From NCBI GenBank assembly GCA_030674185.1, contig JAPXFY010000016.1, positions 49,107,250-49,171,249 on the forward strand: a stretch of DNA of 64,000 bases, in the 5' to 3' direction. This document shows, one piece after another, positions 10,877 to 21,697 of this stretch. Position numbers and translations under genes: made by a program. The notes under the pieces were generated by a model. The model saw nothing but the letters and a program-made list of their open reading frames with translations, was not told where the DNA came from and made no database searches. Numbering within the stretch: position 1 is the stretch's first letter; each line of letters opens with the position of its first letter. The DNA is from Monoplex corrugatus. Taxonomy: Eukaryota; Mollusca; Gastropoda; Littorinimorpha; Ranellidae.

Positions 10877-11325
10877 ACGTGTTTTGATTTGATCCTCTCT
10901 CTCTCTCTCTGTCTGTCTCTCTGTGCAAGCGTGTGTGTGTTCAAAGTGCATGTTACATCCAGACTATATTACATGTATAAATTAATTCTGTGTTTGTGTA
11001 CGTGTGTGTTTGTATGTGTGTGTGTGCGTGGGGCGCGTGCGTGTGTGTGTGTGTGTGTATGTGTGCATGCACGCAGAACGCATGAGTATATACATTATAT
11101 GATGCATATCTCTCTCTCTCTCCCTCCCTCCTCCATGCATCATGTGTGTGTGTGTGTGTGTGTGTGTGTAACTGCTGCGTTCTTCCCGAGTACTGAAATC
11201 TAGGTCAATCTGGAGGCCTGTACTACCATGGGGGAGTGGAAGGGAAGGGGAAAGATGCGCGTTATTAATAGCCGGCAGGGCAGAACCAGAAAGTGGCAAC
11301 TAAAGCATTTTGGATTTGTGCGCCG
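8993..11325. mobile_element. split inverted-repeat element
   Basis: Left blocks A (8995-9080) and B (9130-9226) recur inverted on the right as B' (10061-10155) and A' (11222-11325). Shared words in A include CTGCCCTGCCGGCTATTAAT and CTTTCCCCTTCCCTTCCACT. Shared words in B include GGGTGTCAGAATGGCTGGGA. A and B are about 50 nt apart, but B' and A' are separated by about 1.07 kb containing the (GT)n tract. The layout suggests a palindromic transposon with arms of about 235 bp whose right arm was split by later expansion or insertion. No transposase is seen. Confidence 0.65.
10774..10873. repeat. (GT)n microsatellite, about 100 bp
   Basis: Almost pure TG with one GA interruption near 10786. It is followed by shorter CT and GT tracts at 10896-10922, 11020-11062, 11109-11130 and 11143-11168. 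Confidence 0.97.
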
Positions 11326-12110
11326 TGGCGCGCGTGTGCGCAAATATGTGTGCACACGCATATATGCCTGCATAATCTCAAATATAAAAGTTACCCCAGC
11401 ATCACTTTTTGTGATTATTCTTTAGCTGTTAATCGTTTTCAATTTCATAAACAAACAACAAAAGGTCATCTCTGGACAATATGCATAAATTTTTTTACAC
11501 ACAAGACCTCTACATGCCAAATATGTCTACTGTTCCAATAGTGAACATAGAAAAATCCTACGGTACTGACCCCTTACATATCAATAAATCAATAATGTGC
11601 TCAGTGGATAGGCCTACCTGGTGAGGCATACAGATGATCACTGACACAAAAGGAAAGTGGACATTACTGGTTATTCATGCACCACTTCTGATCAAGAAAA
11701 AAATAACCAATTAATCCTAATTCAGATGTCATTATTTTTGACAGCCTGGAGCATGATTGTGGTTGTAGTTTTTCATATCTTTAGATTACCTGTAGTATTA
11801 TTTATTCACTCTTCTGCCCCATGATTTGGCACTTTGTGATGTGTCTATCTTGGTTTTTCATAATTTTTTGAAGTACTAAGGCTCTTTTTAGACAAGGCAC
11901 TTTACAAGCTTTCATTACGATACAAGCACTCATTACGATTACTATTTTCATTATCAATTTTAATTGTGCTATAGTTTAACCTTTAGAGTGCCATGTTAGC
12001 CATTGTGGAATGGCAGATAATTCATACCCATGTCACTGCCATGATTGTTGTTCGGGTGCATCGACCATTTATCTTGATTTTCTGAAGTTTCTTACTTTGT
12101 TCAGGTGTTA

Positions 12111-13532
12111 CTAACTCACTCGGGACGGAGAGTTTTTCCCCTTGCTTTTCCCCACAGATGGCCCATTTTGAAGGGTTAGGAAAAAAATCACAAAATATAC
12201 AAAACATAAAGGAACAAAATGAAACTTTCAGATCTGAATATATACATGCAGGGTTAGTTCATGCTGAAATATTGAAATTCTTCCTTGAATAATTCTTCTT
12301 CATGTGCCATGTTGAAAATACCCCCAATGTTGTGGTCAGGATCACCGTACAGTCACACACTTTAATCAGCTCAATGAACACACAGACAAAGATGAGAAGG
12401 TCTTTGTATGCAAAAAATAACATGAATAAAGTAGACTTTGCTCAGGGTAAAAAAAAAAATTATTAGTGACATTATATAAATAAATGTTACAAACTGTTAC
12501 ACAGGGGAATTTGGAAAAAAAAGAAGCACACCGGACGCTTCAGTCCATATGCACTATTTTCCTAATAATCAGTGTAGTTCTGCACTGAGTGATACAGTTG
12601 GAAGTAGGTGATGGTCTTGTTGGGCTGGCATAGTTTGTCACACAGGGCAACCCCACACTGTTTACACCAGTTGGGGGTTTGCTGCAGTTGAACCTCCGGG
12701 TGTCTCCTGCTGCCAGCACTACACACATGGCATTTCCTATAGTTCTTCCTGCCGCTGGGGATGGGTGGCAGAGGGCAGGAGAAGTGCTCATTCTGCTTGC
12801 CACTCAGTTCTCTTATATATGTTTAGGACAATAGAATTTAGAAAGTCTTCTGTCACAAACTGGTTGAAGAAATCAATGGGGGCGTGGCACTCAGCTGGGG
12901 ATGCAGGCCACAGAGCCAGAGAATGCAAAGTGGGGATAAAACTAAAATCTTCGTGCCAGTCACGCATAAGAAAGTGAATGAAACCTCCATCAGACATGTG
13001 ACTCACTGTACTTGACCCGCTGACCGCTCGCCTCTCATGACGTGTACGCCCGCCTCCCTTTCCCACTTCACTGTCGTCTGAAACTGGGTTACTGTCAGTA
13101 CCTTCTTGCTGGCAGCTTTCATACTGGAAACACTTTCACCATCATCTTCATCATACTCGTCGATGTCGGATCCTTCAGTCTGAAGCATTTCAATCATTTC
13201 AGCGGCAGTAAAACGCCGCTGTCGTGATCTACTTTGCTCCAAAACTCGTACTCGCCTGCGACGCCATTTTCAGCACGAATGCAGATTAGCCAGTCGTGTG
13301 GGGTGCCGAAGTCAATCGTTTCCCAAGTGTATTGCTACGGAATCTCACGAAGTAACTTTCCACTTGACCCTTGACACGTCTGCAATGCCCAGTATAGCTT
13401 CTGTTGGCATGCCACGTTATGAGGGAAGTGTCAAAAAATTTTTAATTATCGAAACCACTATAGCGTTCCGTTGTCCGAAACCGTGCCTTACATCAAGAAT
13501 GCTATAGCGTTCCGTCATACGGAGAGAGTTAA
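12111..13532 (-). mobile_element. piggyBac-type element, internally deleted
   Basis: The right end is TTAACTCTCTCCGTATGACG read inward from 13532. The left end is (C)TAACTCACTCGGGACGG from 12111. Both match a TTAA plus short terminal repeat pattern, the left with a mutated first base. A subterminal word CTATAGCGTTCCGT occurs twice, near 13459 and 13502. Inside lie the two ends of a piggyBac transposase but not the catalytic centre. Confidence 0.6.
12562..13242 (-). pseudogene. piggyBac transposase pseudogene lacking the catalytic core
   Basis: The N-terminus from 13242 reads SRQRRFTAAEMIEMLQTEGS followed by an acidic stretch. A neighbouring frame continues with CHAPIDFFNQFVTEDFLNSI then VLNIYKR, the start of the piggyBac transposase domain. 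The sequence then jumps, near 12780, to the C-terminal cysteine-rich domain: NYRKCHVCSAGSRRHP, then WCKQCGVALCDKLCQ and TYFQLYHS, ending at a TAG (12562-12564). The DDD catalytic region between is absent, so the copy cannot make an active transposase. At least one frameshift lies in the N-terminal part. Confidence 0.72.
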
Positions 13533-14584
13533 CCAGGTAGCATTAGTATCAACAATCTCTTCAATCTATTTAACTGGAAAACCTCCTAAGTCACCCTGAA
13601 GTGTATTTTTCACACAATTTTACTGGCTGTACTTGGCTGTAAACAACTCATTATCTCTGCCAAGCAAGTAAAATGGTGATGCCTTGCCCAATCATGAGCA
13701 GCGTGAGCAGTGCAAAAGGTCCTCGATTCAATGAGCAAATGCTTGATGAGGATTAAACTTCAATCTGATATAGTGATAATCTTTTGGAGGAGGAAGATTA
13801 GGAAGATGAGGAATGTAAGCCTCTACTTCGTACTTTTGACCCAGAAAGGTGAACTGAGTTTGAATTTTGATGCCATTGCTAACAGAGTAATGAGTGATTC
13901 TGTTCAGACTGTTCCGATGAAGAACGAGTTTCAATGAAAATGAAGCTGAACACAGGTCCAGCTGAGGTAGATACAGAGTTCGGGGTTGAGGAAGTAGCAG
14001 ATTAAGGCATGGGGGACAAGAACAGAGCCTGGGGTGTAATGGAGAGGGGTAGGGGCATATGGCATGGGGGTAAGCCTGCCAATACTGACACCAGTCAGCT
14101 TTGAGCAAGACGTTGCTTGGGTTTCGATCTAAAAACACATCTACAAGGAGACTACATGAATTTCTCTTCTTTATTCATCACTGACAATATATGTGTACAT
14201 ACTACATGTGTGCATGTGTGCATATATATGTGCAGAGATGTGAAAAAAAGTTCCTTTGAACAGCTTCGAGTGGTCGGCCAAAAACTGTGACATAAAATCT
14301 AGGCCTTGTCAGAGGGTTGTCTGAATGGTCAATTATCATTAAGTCTTAATTAGTAATGGTCAACCACCCTGTGTCCTGATGCTAAACAGAGGTGATGCTT
14401 CCAGTCATGGGTTGCTGATTTTGCTTTTGTGTTCTCATTCTGGACAGACTGGATCAGTGGGTGGACAAATCAAGCTTCACAATACTTTCTTGACGAAGAC
14501 AGATGTAGGTTTTCATTGCATTTTTTTAAAACTTACATGAATTTCTTTACTTAGCCCTGCTCTGCTTTAAAGAGAAATTTCCAG
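13533..14584. other. no gene recognised
   Basis: AT-rich unique DNA with no recognisable domain or repeat. Confidence 0.4.
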
Positions 14585-16520
14585 ATGCCAGTCGAAGAGA
14601 TATACAGGAAGATAAACAAAGAAATCAGGAATAGGTGCAATGAAGCTAAGGAAGCTTGGCTGAAAACAAAATGCAAGGAAATAGAAGACAAACACAAAAC
14701 GGATCCTCAGGTATGTACAGACGAATCGAAGAAATTGTCCACAGGAAAAATACATGCACATCAACTGGTTGTTTAAAATCGAAAGATGGCATGCTTATCG
14801 TTAAAATCGAAAGGTGGCACGCTTATCATGGAAAAGACAAAATATTAGACAGATGTGGAGAGTACATTAAAGACCTGTTTGAGGATGACAGAAACGAAGA
14901 ACATGTTATAAAAAAGAACTTTGAAGGACCACCCATAATGAAAGATGAAGTTAGAGCAGCACTGAAAAAGATGAAACCAGGAAAAGCCCCAGGACCAGAC
15001 AACATTACTACAGAGATGATTGAAGCCCTGGAGGAATTTGGCATTGCCAAAATAACAGTCCTCCTTAATGAAATTTACGACACTGGAAAAATCCCCAAAG
15101 ATATATAATATATTAAAAAAAAATTATTATATATATATGTCAAAATCGATTTTCATTGCACTTCCAAAGAAGACAGGAGCTATAGAATGAGAACTCCATC
15201 GCACAATCATTTTGATGAGTCATGTAACAAAAATCCTGCTAAGAATAATCATGATGAGGACACGGAATAGAATCAAAAGAGAAATAGAAGAACAGTGTGG
15301 ATTTGTGGAAGGGAAAGGAACTATTAATGTCATATACATCCTAAGAACTATCAGGAACTATCAAAATGCCATATATACATCCTAAGAACTATCATAGAGA
15401 GGTCAATCGAAATGAATAAGTATTTGTATTAATTTATGCTTTGTGGATTATATCAAGGCTTTCGATCGGGTAAGACATGAAGACTTGATCAACCAACTGG
15501 AGAGACTCATCACTCAATGTTGATGGAAAAGATCTATGAATAATCAGAAATATGTACTGGGAACAACCAGCTGCAATGAGAATAGAAAACGATATAAGCT
15601 CTTTCCAAAACATCAAAAAAGGAGTCAGACAGGGTTGTGTTTTGTCACCAGATCTGTTTTCACTTTAAAGAGAAAACATCATGAGAAACCTAGAAGAAGA
15701 CCCTGGATTAAAGGTTGGAGGAAAAATGATAAACAACATTTGATATGCAGATGACACCATGCTGATTGCAAAAAATGAAAGGGACCTACAAAACCTTGTG
15801 AATATACTAGAAATAGAAAGCAAAGGTAAGGGGTTGGAACTAAACAGCAGGAGGACTGAAGTCATGGTGATCAGTAAAAAACATGAAATCCCCTCATGCA
15901 AAATAACAGCAAACGGCACAACCTCAAGACAGGTTGATAAGTTTAAATACCTGGGAACGATCATTTCATCAGACGACAGATGCACATCAGAAATAGCCAG
16001 CAGAATCGGCCAGGCCAAAACAGCATTCAAGAAGATGACAGGCATTCTTACCAAAAAATGCCTATCAATCAACATCAGGAAGAGAGTTCTTGAATGTTAT
16101 ATAGAACCAAAACTGTTGTACAGTTGTGAGGTATGGACAGTTAACAAGCAAAGCCAGAAAAGATTGAAACAGCCGAGATGTGGTTTCTAAGAAGAATGTT
16201 GAGAATTCCATGGACAGCAAAGAAAACAAACAGGACAGTCTTGATGGAGGCAGACACAGGTAGATCATTTATAAGGAAGATTAGGAAAAGACAGGCAACA
16301 TATATAGGCCATTTTATGAGGAAAGAGGATTTGAAACACCTGGTCACAACGGGAAAGCTGGAGGGAAAGAGAGCACCAGATAGACCCAGGGAAAAACTAC
16401 TAGACAGACTTGCAGAGTGGCTGGGGACAGGGAAGGTGGAGGAGATGCTTGAGGCAACAAGAGATAGAGACAGATAGAAGTCCATGATCGCCAACGCCAT
16501 GCGGCAAGGCACCTGATGAT
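14585..16520 (+). pseudogene. decayed LINE (non-LTR retrotransposon) reverse transcriptase
   Basis: Broken frames give, in order: EVRAALKKMKPGKAPGPDNI (14941-15003), the fingers motif of non-LTR RTs; FVDYIKAFDRVRHED near 15440-15485 with the first catalytic Asp; GVRQGCVLSPDLFS near 15630; YADDTMLIA near 15745 with the catalytic DD; then KFKYLGTIISSDD and RVLECYIEPKLLYSCEVW. The tail is MIANAMRQGT followed by (TGA)n. An AT-only block (about 15103-15140) and a small local duplication (15336-15395) interrupt it, and several stops and shifts are present. No endonuclease domain is visible, so it is 5'-truncated or eroded. The simple-repeat 3' end is RTE-like, but clade assignment is uncertain. Confidence 0.85.
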
Positions 16521-17785
16521 GATGATGAGGAGTCTCAACAGCTGATTAATTACAACTCCAGCAGGTGGGGTGGTGTGCTATGGAGGGGTATCACACCATT
16601 CACTGTGCCATTATGATGTCATGATCTTCACCCTTGTTACCATCACTGTTGATAGCAATGTTGTTGTGATAATAGTTTTCATGTTTTGTGTGATATTTTG
16701 ACAGACTTATTTTACAGATATGCAAAACAAAAACAAAAAATTAATTTCCTCCACTGGCTTTGTTTGTTTATACTTCAACACTATACATACACCGTACAAG
16801 ACAGATATTTGGATGTAAACAATATGAGAAAAATCTAATGGTTTCTTTAATCATATTCGATTAACTACAGTTTATTAACTTTTAACAAAAATCTTGTTTA
16901 TTAATATCTTTTCTCTATTTGACTGGTTGATTAGGTTATTGGGGGGGGGGGGGCATCATAGTTGACCTTGATGAGATAGAGTATGCACTAAGCTCATCTG
17001 ATGAGCGCATGGGTTTTTTGGTTTTTGCTTTTATTGTACATACAGAAAATGTACCTTCAGCATTTATAAAAAAAATCCACTCCCATTCTTTTTTCTCTGA
17101 AAACCATGCCATCAAGGTAAAGAAAAGCAACACCAGAGAAGCCTGGGCTGATGTGTCAATACTTATTACTTGACTGACAACTTCAGCATGCCTGGTGTTA
17201 GTAGCAGTAGTACTACTACTAGTACTACAGTAGTAGTAGTAATAGTAATAATAGTAGCATTAGTAGAAATATGGTGTAAAAATGGTCATGCCCTCAACAT
17301 TTACATTAAATTACATACAAAATGCAAATAATGTTCGAGCAACTATATGCACTGTAAAGGAAATTTTTGGTATTACACCACTTACAGCAGAAGAGGGTCA
17401 GATCAAAAATAGTATCAATTGGCAAATCACAAAATTTTGTGCATGATCAGCAGTGTATTGACAGTGTCTGCAAAACAAACTTCAATCAGTTCCAGGCTAT
17501 CCCCCATCACTGCCCCCAGTTCGGAATGAACTTTGTCCCCGCAGAACTTCAAACACAACTTATTGCAACATATCTCATTCCTGAATCAATTTCGTGCAAC
17601 ATGTTTGCATGTTTGTCTCTTTTTTTTTTTTCTTTTTTTTTTTAGGATGGAGAAAAAAAAAGAAAGAAAAGGAAATACAGTTTACATAAAAAAAGGAGGC
17701 TTTGTCAGTTTGTGTGCTTTTTGTGTGAATCCTCTTCCAACAGAAGTTACAATGATTTCATATCATGTAGTTTTTAAGCTTGTAA
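16521..17785. other. no gene recognised
   Basis: AT-rich. Contains a G-run (16939-16951) and a trinucleotide tract (GTA/CTA)n at about 17200-17265 that is nearly self-complementary. Otherwise nothing seen. Confidence 0.4.
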
Positions 17786-17873
17786 ACCCTTTGAATTTAG
17801 TACCCTATCCACCAACTGCAAAAACTTAAGGCAGGAAGCTGGTGGATAGAGTGTGACAGTGGAAGGGTTAAGG
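17786..17873. mobile_element. remnant of the TTAA palindromic repeat family
   Basis: ACCCTTTGAATTTAGTACCC then TATCCACCAACTGCAAA pairs with a later AGCTGGTGGATAGAGTG and GAAGGGTTAA. Same words as the copies at 30.75, 41.99, 47.92 and 49.74 kb. Confidence 0.6.
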
Positions 17874-19760
17874 TAATTAATTACTGGGTTGTCTACCAAA
17901 GCTATCATCTTTTATTCACAGCTTTTCATCATGACTATTCATAGTTTTTCATCTGGAGTCTGTGTATGGTACATAACAAGCCTGAATTCCAACAGCTGTG
18001 GAAGTTATAGTGGTTTCATAAGTCATGTAGGTTTTATTTTTTTAAGCTTATTAAGGTAATTAATTAATTATTAGGTTAATTACCATCATGACTATTCATA
18101 GTCTTTGAAGTTTGATCATCAGTAATATCTGGCATCTGTGTCTGGCAAATAATATGCCGGAATTTCAACAATTGTGGAAACTTGAGTGGTTTCATAAGTC
18201 ATACAGGTTTTATTCTTTTTTGGCTTGTTACTTGGTTAACCCTTCGAGCGCCAACGTATTTTGACACCTGGTGTTTTCCATGTACCAGAGAAAAATGTTG
18301 CATCGCTGCCATGTACAATTAAACAACTGTTGCTTCCATATTTATGGGAATCTATGATGAAATTACACAGAATGATGCATTAGGCATGACTAAATGTATT
18401 TTCAGATGATTTATACAGTAACTTAATTTCTTGAAATTACTACATATTTGTAACATGTTGTGAAATTCCCATAAAAAAATCATAACTCCTCACAATAGAA
18501 ACAACAACAAAAAAAACAAAGGAAAAAATAGAAGATATGACCCTCCTGACGAAATCTTCAAGTATTGACTTTGGCTGACCTCCTACTGACAGATCACTGC
18601 CAGCTGATGAGCTGCAAAGAGCCGCAGTGAACTAGCACACTAAATGGCTTTCAATTCTGATGTCCTCCCCTTGCCTCTTCTAATACAACTCACTGAAAGT
18701 GTTTCAGTATTCTCACAATGTTGTCCTGTCTGTTTGATCCTTGTGAAGTTGTTGGCTAGCTGCCAGTATGGCCTGCCCCCACAAACCCTTTGTGTCATGC
18801 ACTGGTACAATCAATAATGTTCATGTTGGGTCTGTCTGGTGCACATTTCATATCAACAGCCAGTAACTACTGCTGCTTTCAACCTCTTCTTGTGCCAGAA
18901 TTGTCTTCTGAATCATCCTACAGTCACTTGTAAGTTCTTGACTCAACTCGCATCCTTTCAAAGGCTGACAACATGCAGGATTGCAAGACAGTCCTGGTGT
19001 CAGTATTTTACTGAAAACCAGTCTCTCTTTTCAGATAAATAAAACCAATCTGGTAAGGGTCGCATAGGTCAAAAAGTCATGTAAGGGAAGCCAATCACTT
19101 TCATGAACCCTCTCTCTGAGACCGACAACATCAGTCAGTGCTTCTCTCCCATATAATTTACATTAGGCTGAAATGTGTGTCAAACTACCTCTGTAAATTT
19201 TACGTTTGTAGGCACCACAGAAGACTCCGAGAGCTCTGTGAATTTTATGCTCACAGCACTTAAGAGGTTAATTACCAAATCTATCAAAACTATTCATAGT
19301 TTTTCATCACTGGTTATAACTTGATTCTGTGTGTGGCTAATAACAAGCCAGAGTTTCAACAAATGTGGAAATTAAATCAGCTTTATCAGTTTATGACTTA
19401 AGTGTGTTGCTTTTTTTAATGCTTGAAATATAATTACTTACTTGGTTAATTACCAAAACTACTTTGACTCTTCATAATTTTTTTCGTCATGAGAAATACC
19501 TCAAGTCTGTATGTGGCAAATAACATGCCAGAATTCCAACAAATGAGAAAATTACAGTTGGTTTCAGGACTCAAATAGGTTTTATGCTTTTAACAATTAA
19601 TTAATGTTGGTTTAATAACCAACAATATTGTGACTGCTCATACTTTTTCATCATTATTAATACCTGGAGTCTATGTGTAGCAAATAACAAGCCAAAATTC
19701 CCACAACTATTTAAGTTATGAGTTTAGAACTCTGAAGTAGATTTTCTTTTAGCTCATTTA
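17874..19760. repeat. degenerate tandem repeat, unit about 170-190 bp, interrupted by a TTAA element
   Basis: At least five units share TTAATTACCAAA...CT, GACTATTCATAGTTTTTCAT, a CTGTGTNTGGCAAATAA word, and AAGTCATGTAGGTTTTATTC. Units lie at about 17874-18060, 18061-18235, 19272-19440, 19441-19610 and 19611-19760. The element at 18236-19271 separates the second and third. Confidence 0.75.
18236..19271. mobile_element. 1.04-kb TTAA-flanked non-autonomous element
   Basis: It starts TTAACCCTTCGAGCGCCAAC and ends (read inward) TTAACCTCTTAAGTGCTGTG, imperfect piggyBac-like termini. The flanks CTTGG (left) and TTACCAAA (right) rejoin across one TTAA to give CTTGGTTAATTACCAAA, the word found uninterrupted in a neighbouring repeat unit near 19441-19457. 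No transposase was recognised inside. Confidence 0.75.
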
Positions 19761-20424
19761 GATAATTAATTAAATTTCAATTAATTAGAGCAAAGTTTCA
19801 TTATCTCATAAATAGTTTAGCTGTCTTGAACTGATGGAAACCTTTCTGGTGATACTATTTTTGTCCCTTACTGGTCCAGTCTTCACCAAGATAATTATGT
19901 TGTTTTATACTCTCAAATGATCTTAGTTTCAGCTATAGGCCTATAGATCTACGTCCAAAAAGTTTCAAATTTTATTATTAATCACATCAACTGACAGAAA
20001 ATCTTTTAATTGGAAAGGTAGGCTATTATTTTCTCTTTAAAATGATGCTAATTACATACTTCATTTTGAAACCTGATTTTTTTTTGTCACAAGTGATATA
20101 CTACACGTCATTATTGAAGGGCCAGGAACGTTTTTGAGTCAATTTTTGAAAGGAGAAATAACCTATTTTCTCTTACTCTTTTCTCCAATTCGTTGCCGTA
20201 ACTGAATGGATAAGAGCTCAGACAACATTGCAGTTTCCTTTTGGCACGTGTTTGGGGATTTGCCGATTTGCAATGGGCGGCCCAAGGAAGACAATTTCCA
20301 CACGAAATTGTCGAATCTTCAGCAGGGTCTCTCTGACGACGCAGGCAAGGTAGCGACAAAATTCGCTTTGCACGTGCAAGGCAAGCCCTTTTTGAACACT
20401 ACTCCAGCCAAAGTTGCCCGCAGA

Positions 20425-20441
20425 CGAGGATAAAAAGGACC
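20425..20441 (+). promoter_or_regulatory. possible TATA-like element of the transposase
   Basis: GAGGATAAAAAGGACC lies about 30 nt upstream of the transposase ATG. The position would imply a very short leader; the call rests only on the motif. Confidence 0.25.
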
Positions 20442-20462
20442 CGTTCTTGGTTCGTTTTAACC

Positions 20463-21491
20463 ATGCTTGCAAGACGACGGATGACGGATGAGCAGCGGGG
20501 GAGAGCCCTCGCTCTGCTTGATGAAGGCCTAGCGCAGCGGGAAGTTGCTAGACGACTTGAAGTGTCGCATTCCACAATCCAGAGACTGCTGGAGCGCTTC
20601 AATGAGACTGGAGCAGTCCAGGAAAGGCGTCACACGGGTCGACCCAGAGTAACGACAAGACAGCAAGACCGCTACCTTGCCCTCTCCGTCCTGAGGGAAA
20701 GGGCATCCACTGCGGTGACCTTGAGGGGTCAGCTGAGGGACGCAACAGGTGCTAACATCAGCTGCAGCACGGTGAGAAGACGGCTACATGAGGCAAACTT
20801 GAGGTCACGGAGACCGGCCGTCCGACCCGTGCTGTCACCGGTCAACAGAGTGCGCCGCATGACCTGGGCCAGGGAGCACGTGACCTGGACAAGGCAACAG
20901 TGGGCCCGGGTCATGTTTTCGGATGAGTCCAGGTTCACCCTGACCTTTAACGATGGCCGGGCTCGGGTGTGGCGACGTCAAGGGGAGAGGTTCGCTGACG
21001 CCACTGTCCAAGAGCATAACCGGTACGGCGGCGGGTCGGTGATGGTGTGGGGTGGCATGAGCCGTGGTACCCGGACCCCCCTGCTCCCCATTGACGGCAT
21101 CCTGAACGGGGTCTGGTACCGGGACGAGGTTCTGGCGGCCGTGGCACTGCCTGCGCTTGTGGACCTTGGTCAAGGCGCCATCTTCCAGGACGACAATGCA
21201 CCTGCGCATCGAGCACGCCTTGTGACCGACTTCCTGGAGCAGCATGAAGTCGTCCGTATGGCCTGGCCAGCGTGCTCACCTGACCTGAACCCAATTGAAC
21301 ACCTCTGGGATGTGCTCGGGAGGCGCATCAGGGACAACCACCCCCCACCGGGCACCCTGGCCAGGCTGGTCGACATCCTGCAGATCGAGTGGGCGGCCAT
21401 CCCTCAGGACACACTCCGTACCCTTGTGGGGTCGATGCATCGGCGCTGTGAAGCATGCATCCAGGCTCGGGGCGGACACACGCGATATTGA
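20463..21491 (+). CDS. Tc1/mariner-family DDE transposase, intact
   Basis: 342 codons without a break, the usual length for Tc1-like transposases, which cut and paste their own element at TA sites. Residues about 8-60 form a helix-turn-helix (ALLDEGLAQREVARRLEVSH then STIQRLLERF), followed by the basic GRPR linker. The catalytic triad is visible: Asp in FSDESRF (about residue 154), Asp in FQDDNAPAHR (about 243), and Glu in SPDLNPIEHLWD 34 residues further (DD34E spacing by count). The family signature GGGSVMVWGGMS is also present. It is more G+C-rich than its surroundings and has no stops, so it could still be active or only recently silenced. The M at 20463 fits the family N-terminus. Confidence 0.93.
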   Translation: MLARRRMTDEQRGRALALLDEGLAQREVARRLEVSHSTIQRLLERFNETGAVQERRHTGRPRVTTRQQDRYLALSVLRERASTAVTLRGQLRDATGANISCSTVRRRLHEANLRSRRPAVRPVLSPVNRVRRMTWAREHVTWTRQQWARVMFSDESRFTLTFNDGRARVWRRQGERFADATVQEHNRYGGGSVMVWGGMSRGTRTPLLPIDGILNGVWYRDEVLAAVALPALVDLGQGAIFQDDNAPAHRARLVTDFLEQHEVVRMAWPACSPDLNPIEHLWDVLGRRIRDNHPPPGTLARLVDILQIEWAAIPQDTLRTLVGSMHRRCEACIQARGGHTRY

Positions 21492-21697
21492 AAACAGATT
21501 GGCCAAATCTGACACTTTCTGTTTTTTGAAAAGGGGGGGATGTTCCTTTAAATGCATGTGCTGTTCACTAATGGGTCATTGTGCTAATTTCTTTTTCCAA
21601 AACAGGTGTGGAAATGATGAAATAAAACATAGAATCAATTCTAAACATTGTCAATTATTTCAACTTAAAATTAGAGAGGAAGGAAGAAGTGGCCCTT

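Larger units (their letters stand above)
8891..12110. other. spacer upstream of the DAP3 coding region
   Basis: Holds the split inverted repeat (8993-11325), a long GT microsatellite and unique AT-rich DNA. A DAP3 non-coding 5' exon probably lies somewhere to the right; I could not place it. Confidence 0.4.
20117..21697 (+). mobile_element. Tc1/mariner-type DNA transposon with intact transposase
   Basis: AAGGGCCA at 20117-20124 is matched by TGGCCCTT at 21690-21697, the only clear terminal inverted repeat I can see. Further pairing is weak, so the exact ends are provisional. The length of about 1.6 kb is typical. Its G+C content is visibly higher than the surrounding AT-rich DNA, suggesting recent arrival. 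Confidence 0.65.

Noticed and set aside
10716..11299. Open frames of Cys/Val or Thr/His repeats
   Set aside because: They are translations of the (GT)n and (CT)n microsatellites.
20835..21400. Minus-strand open frames opposite the Tc1-type transposase
   Set aside because: G+C-rich antisense shadows of a clear transposase.
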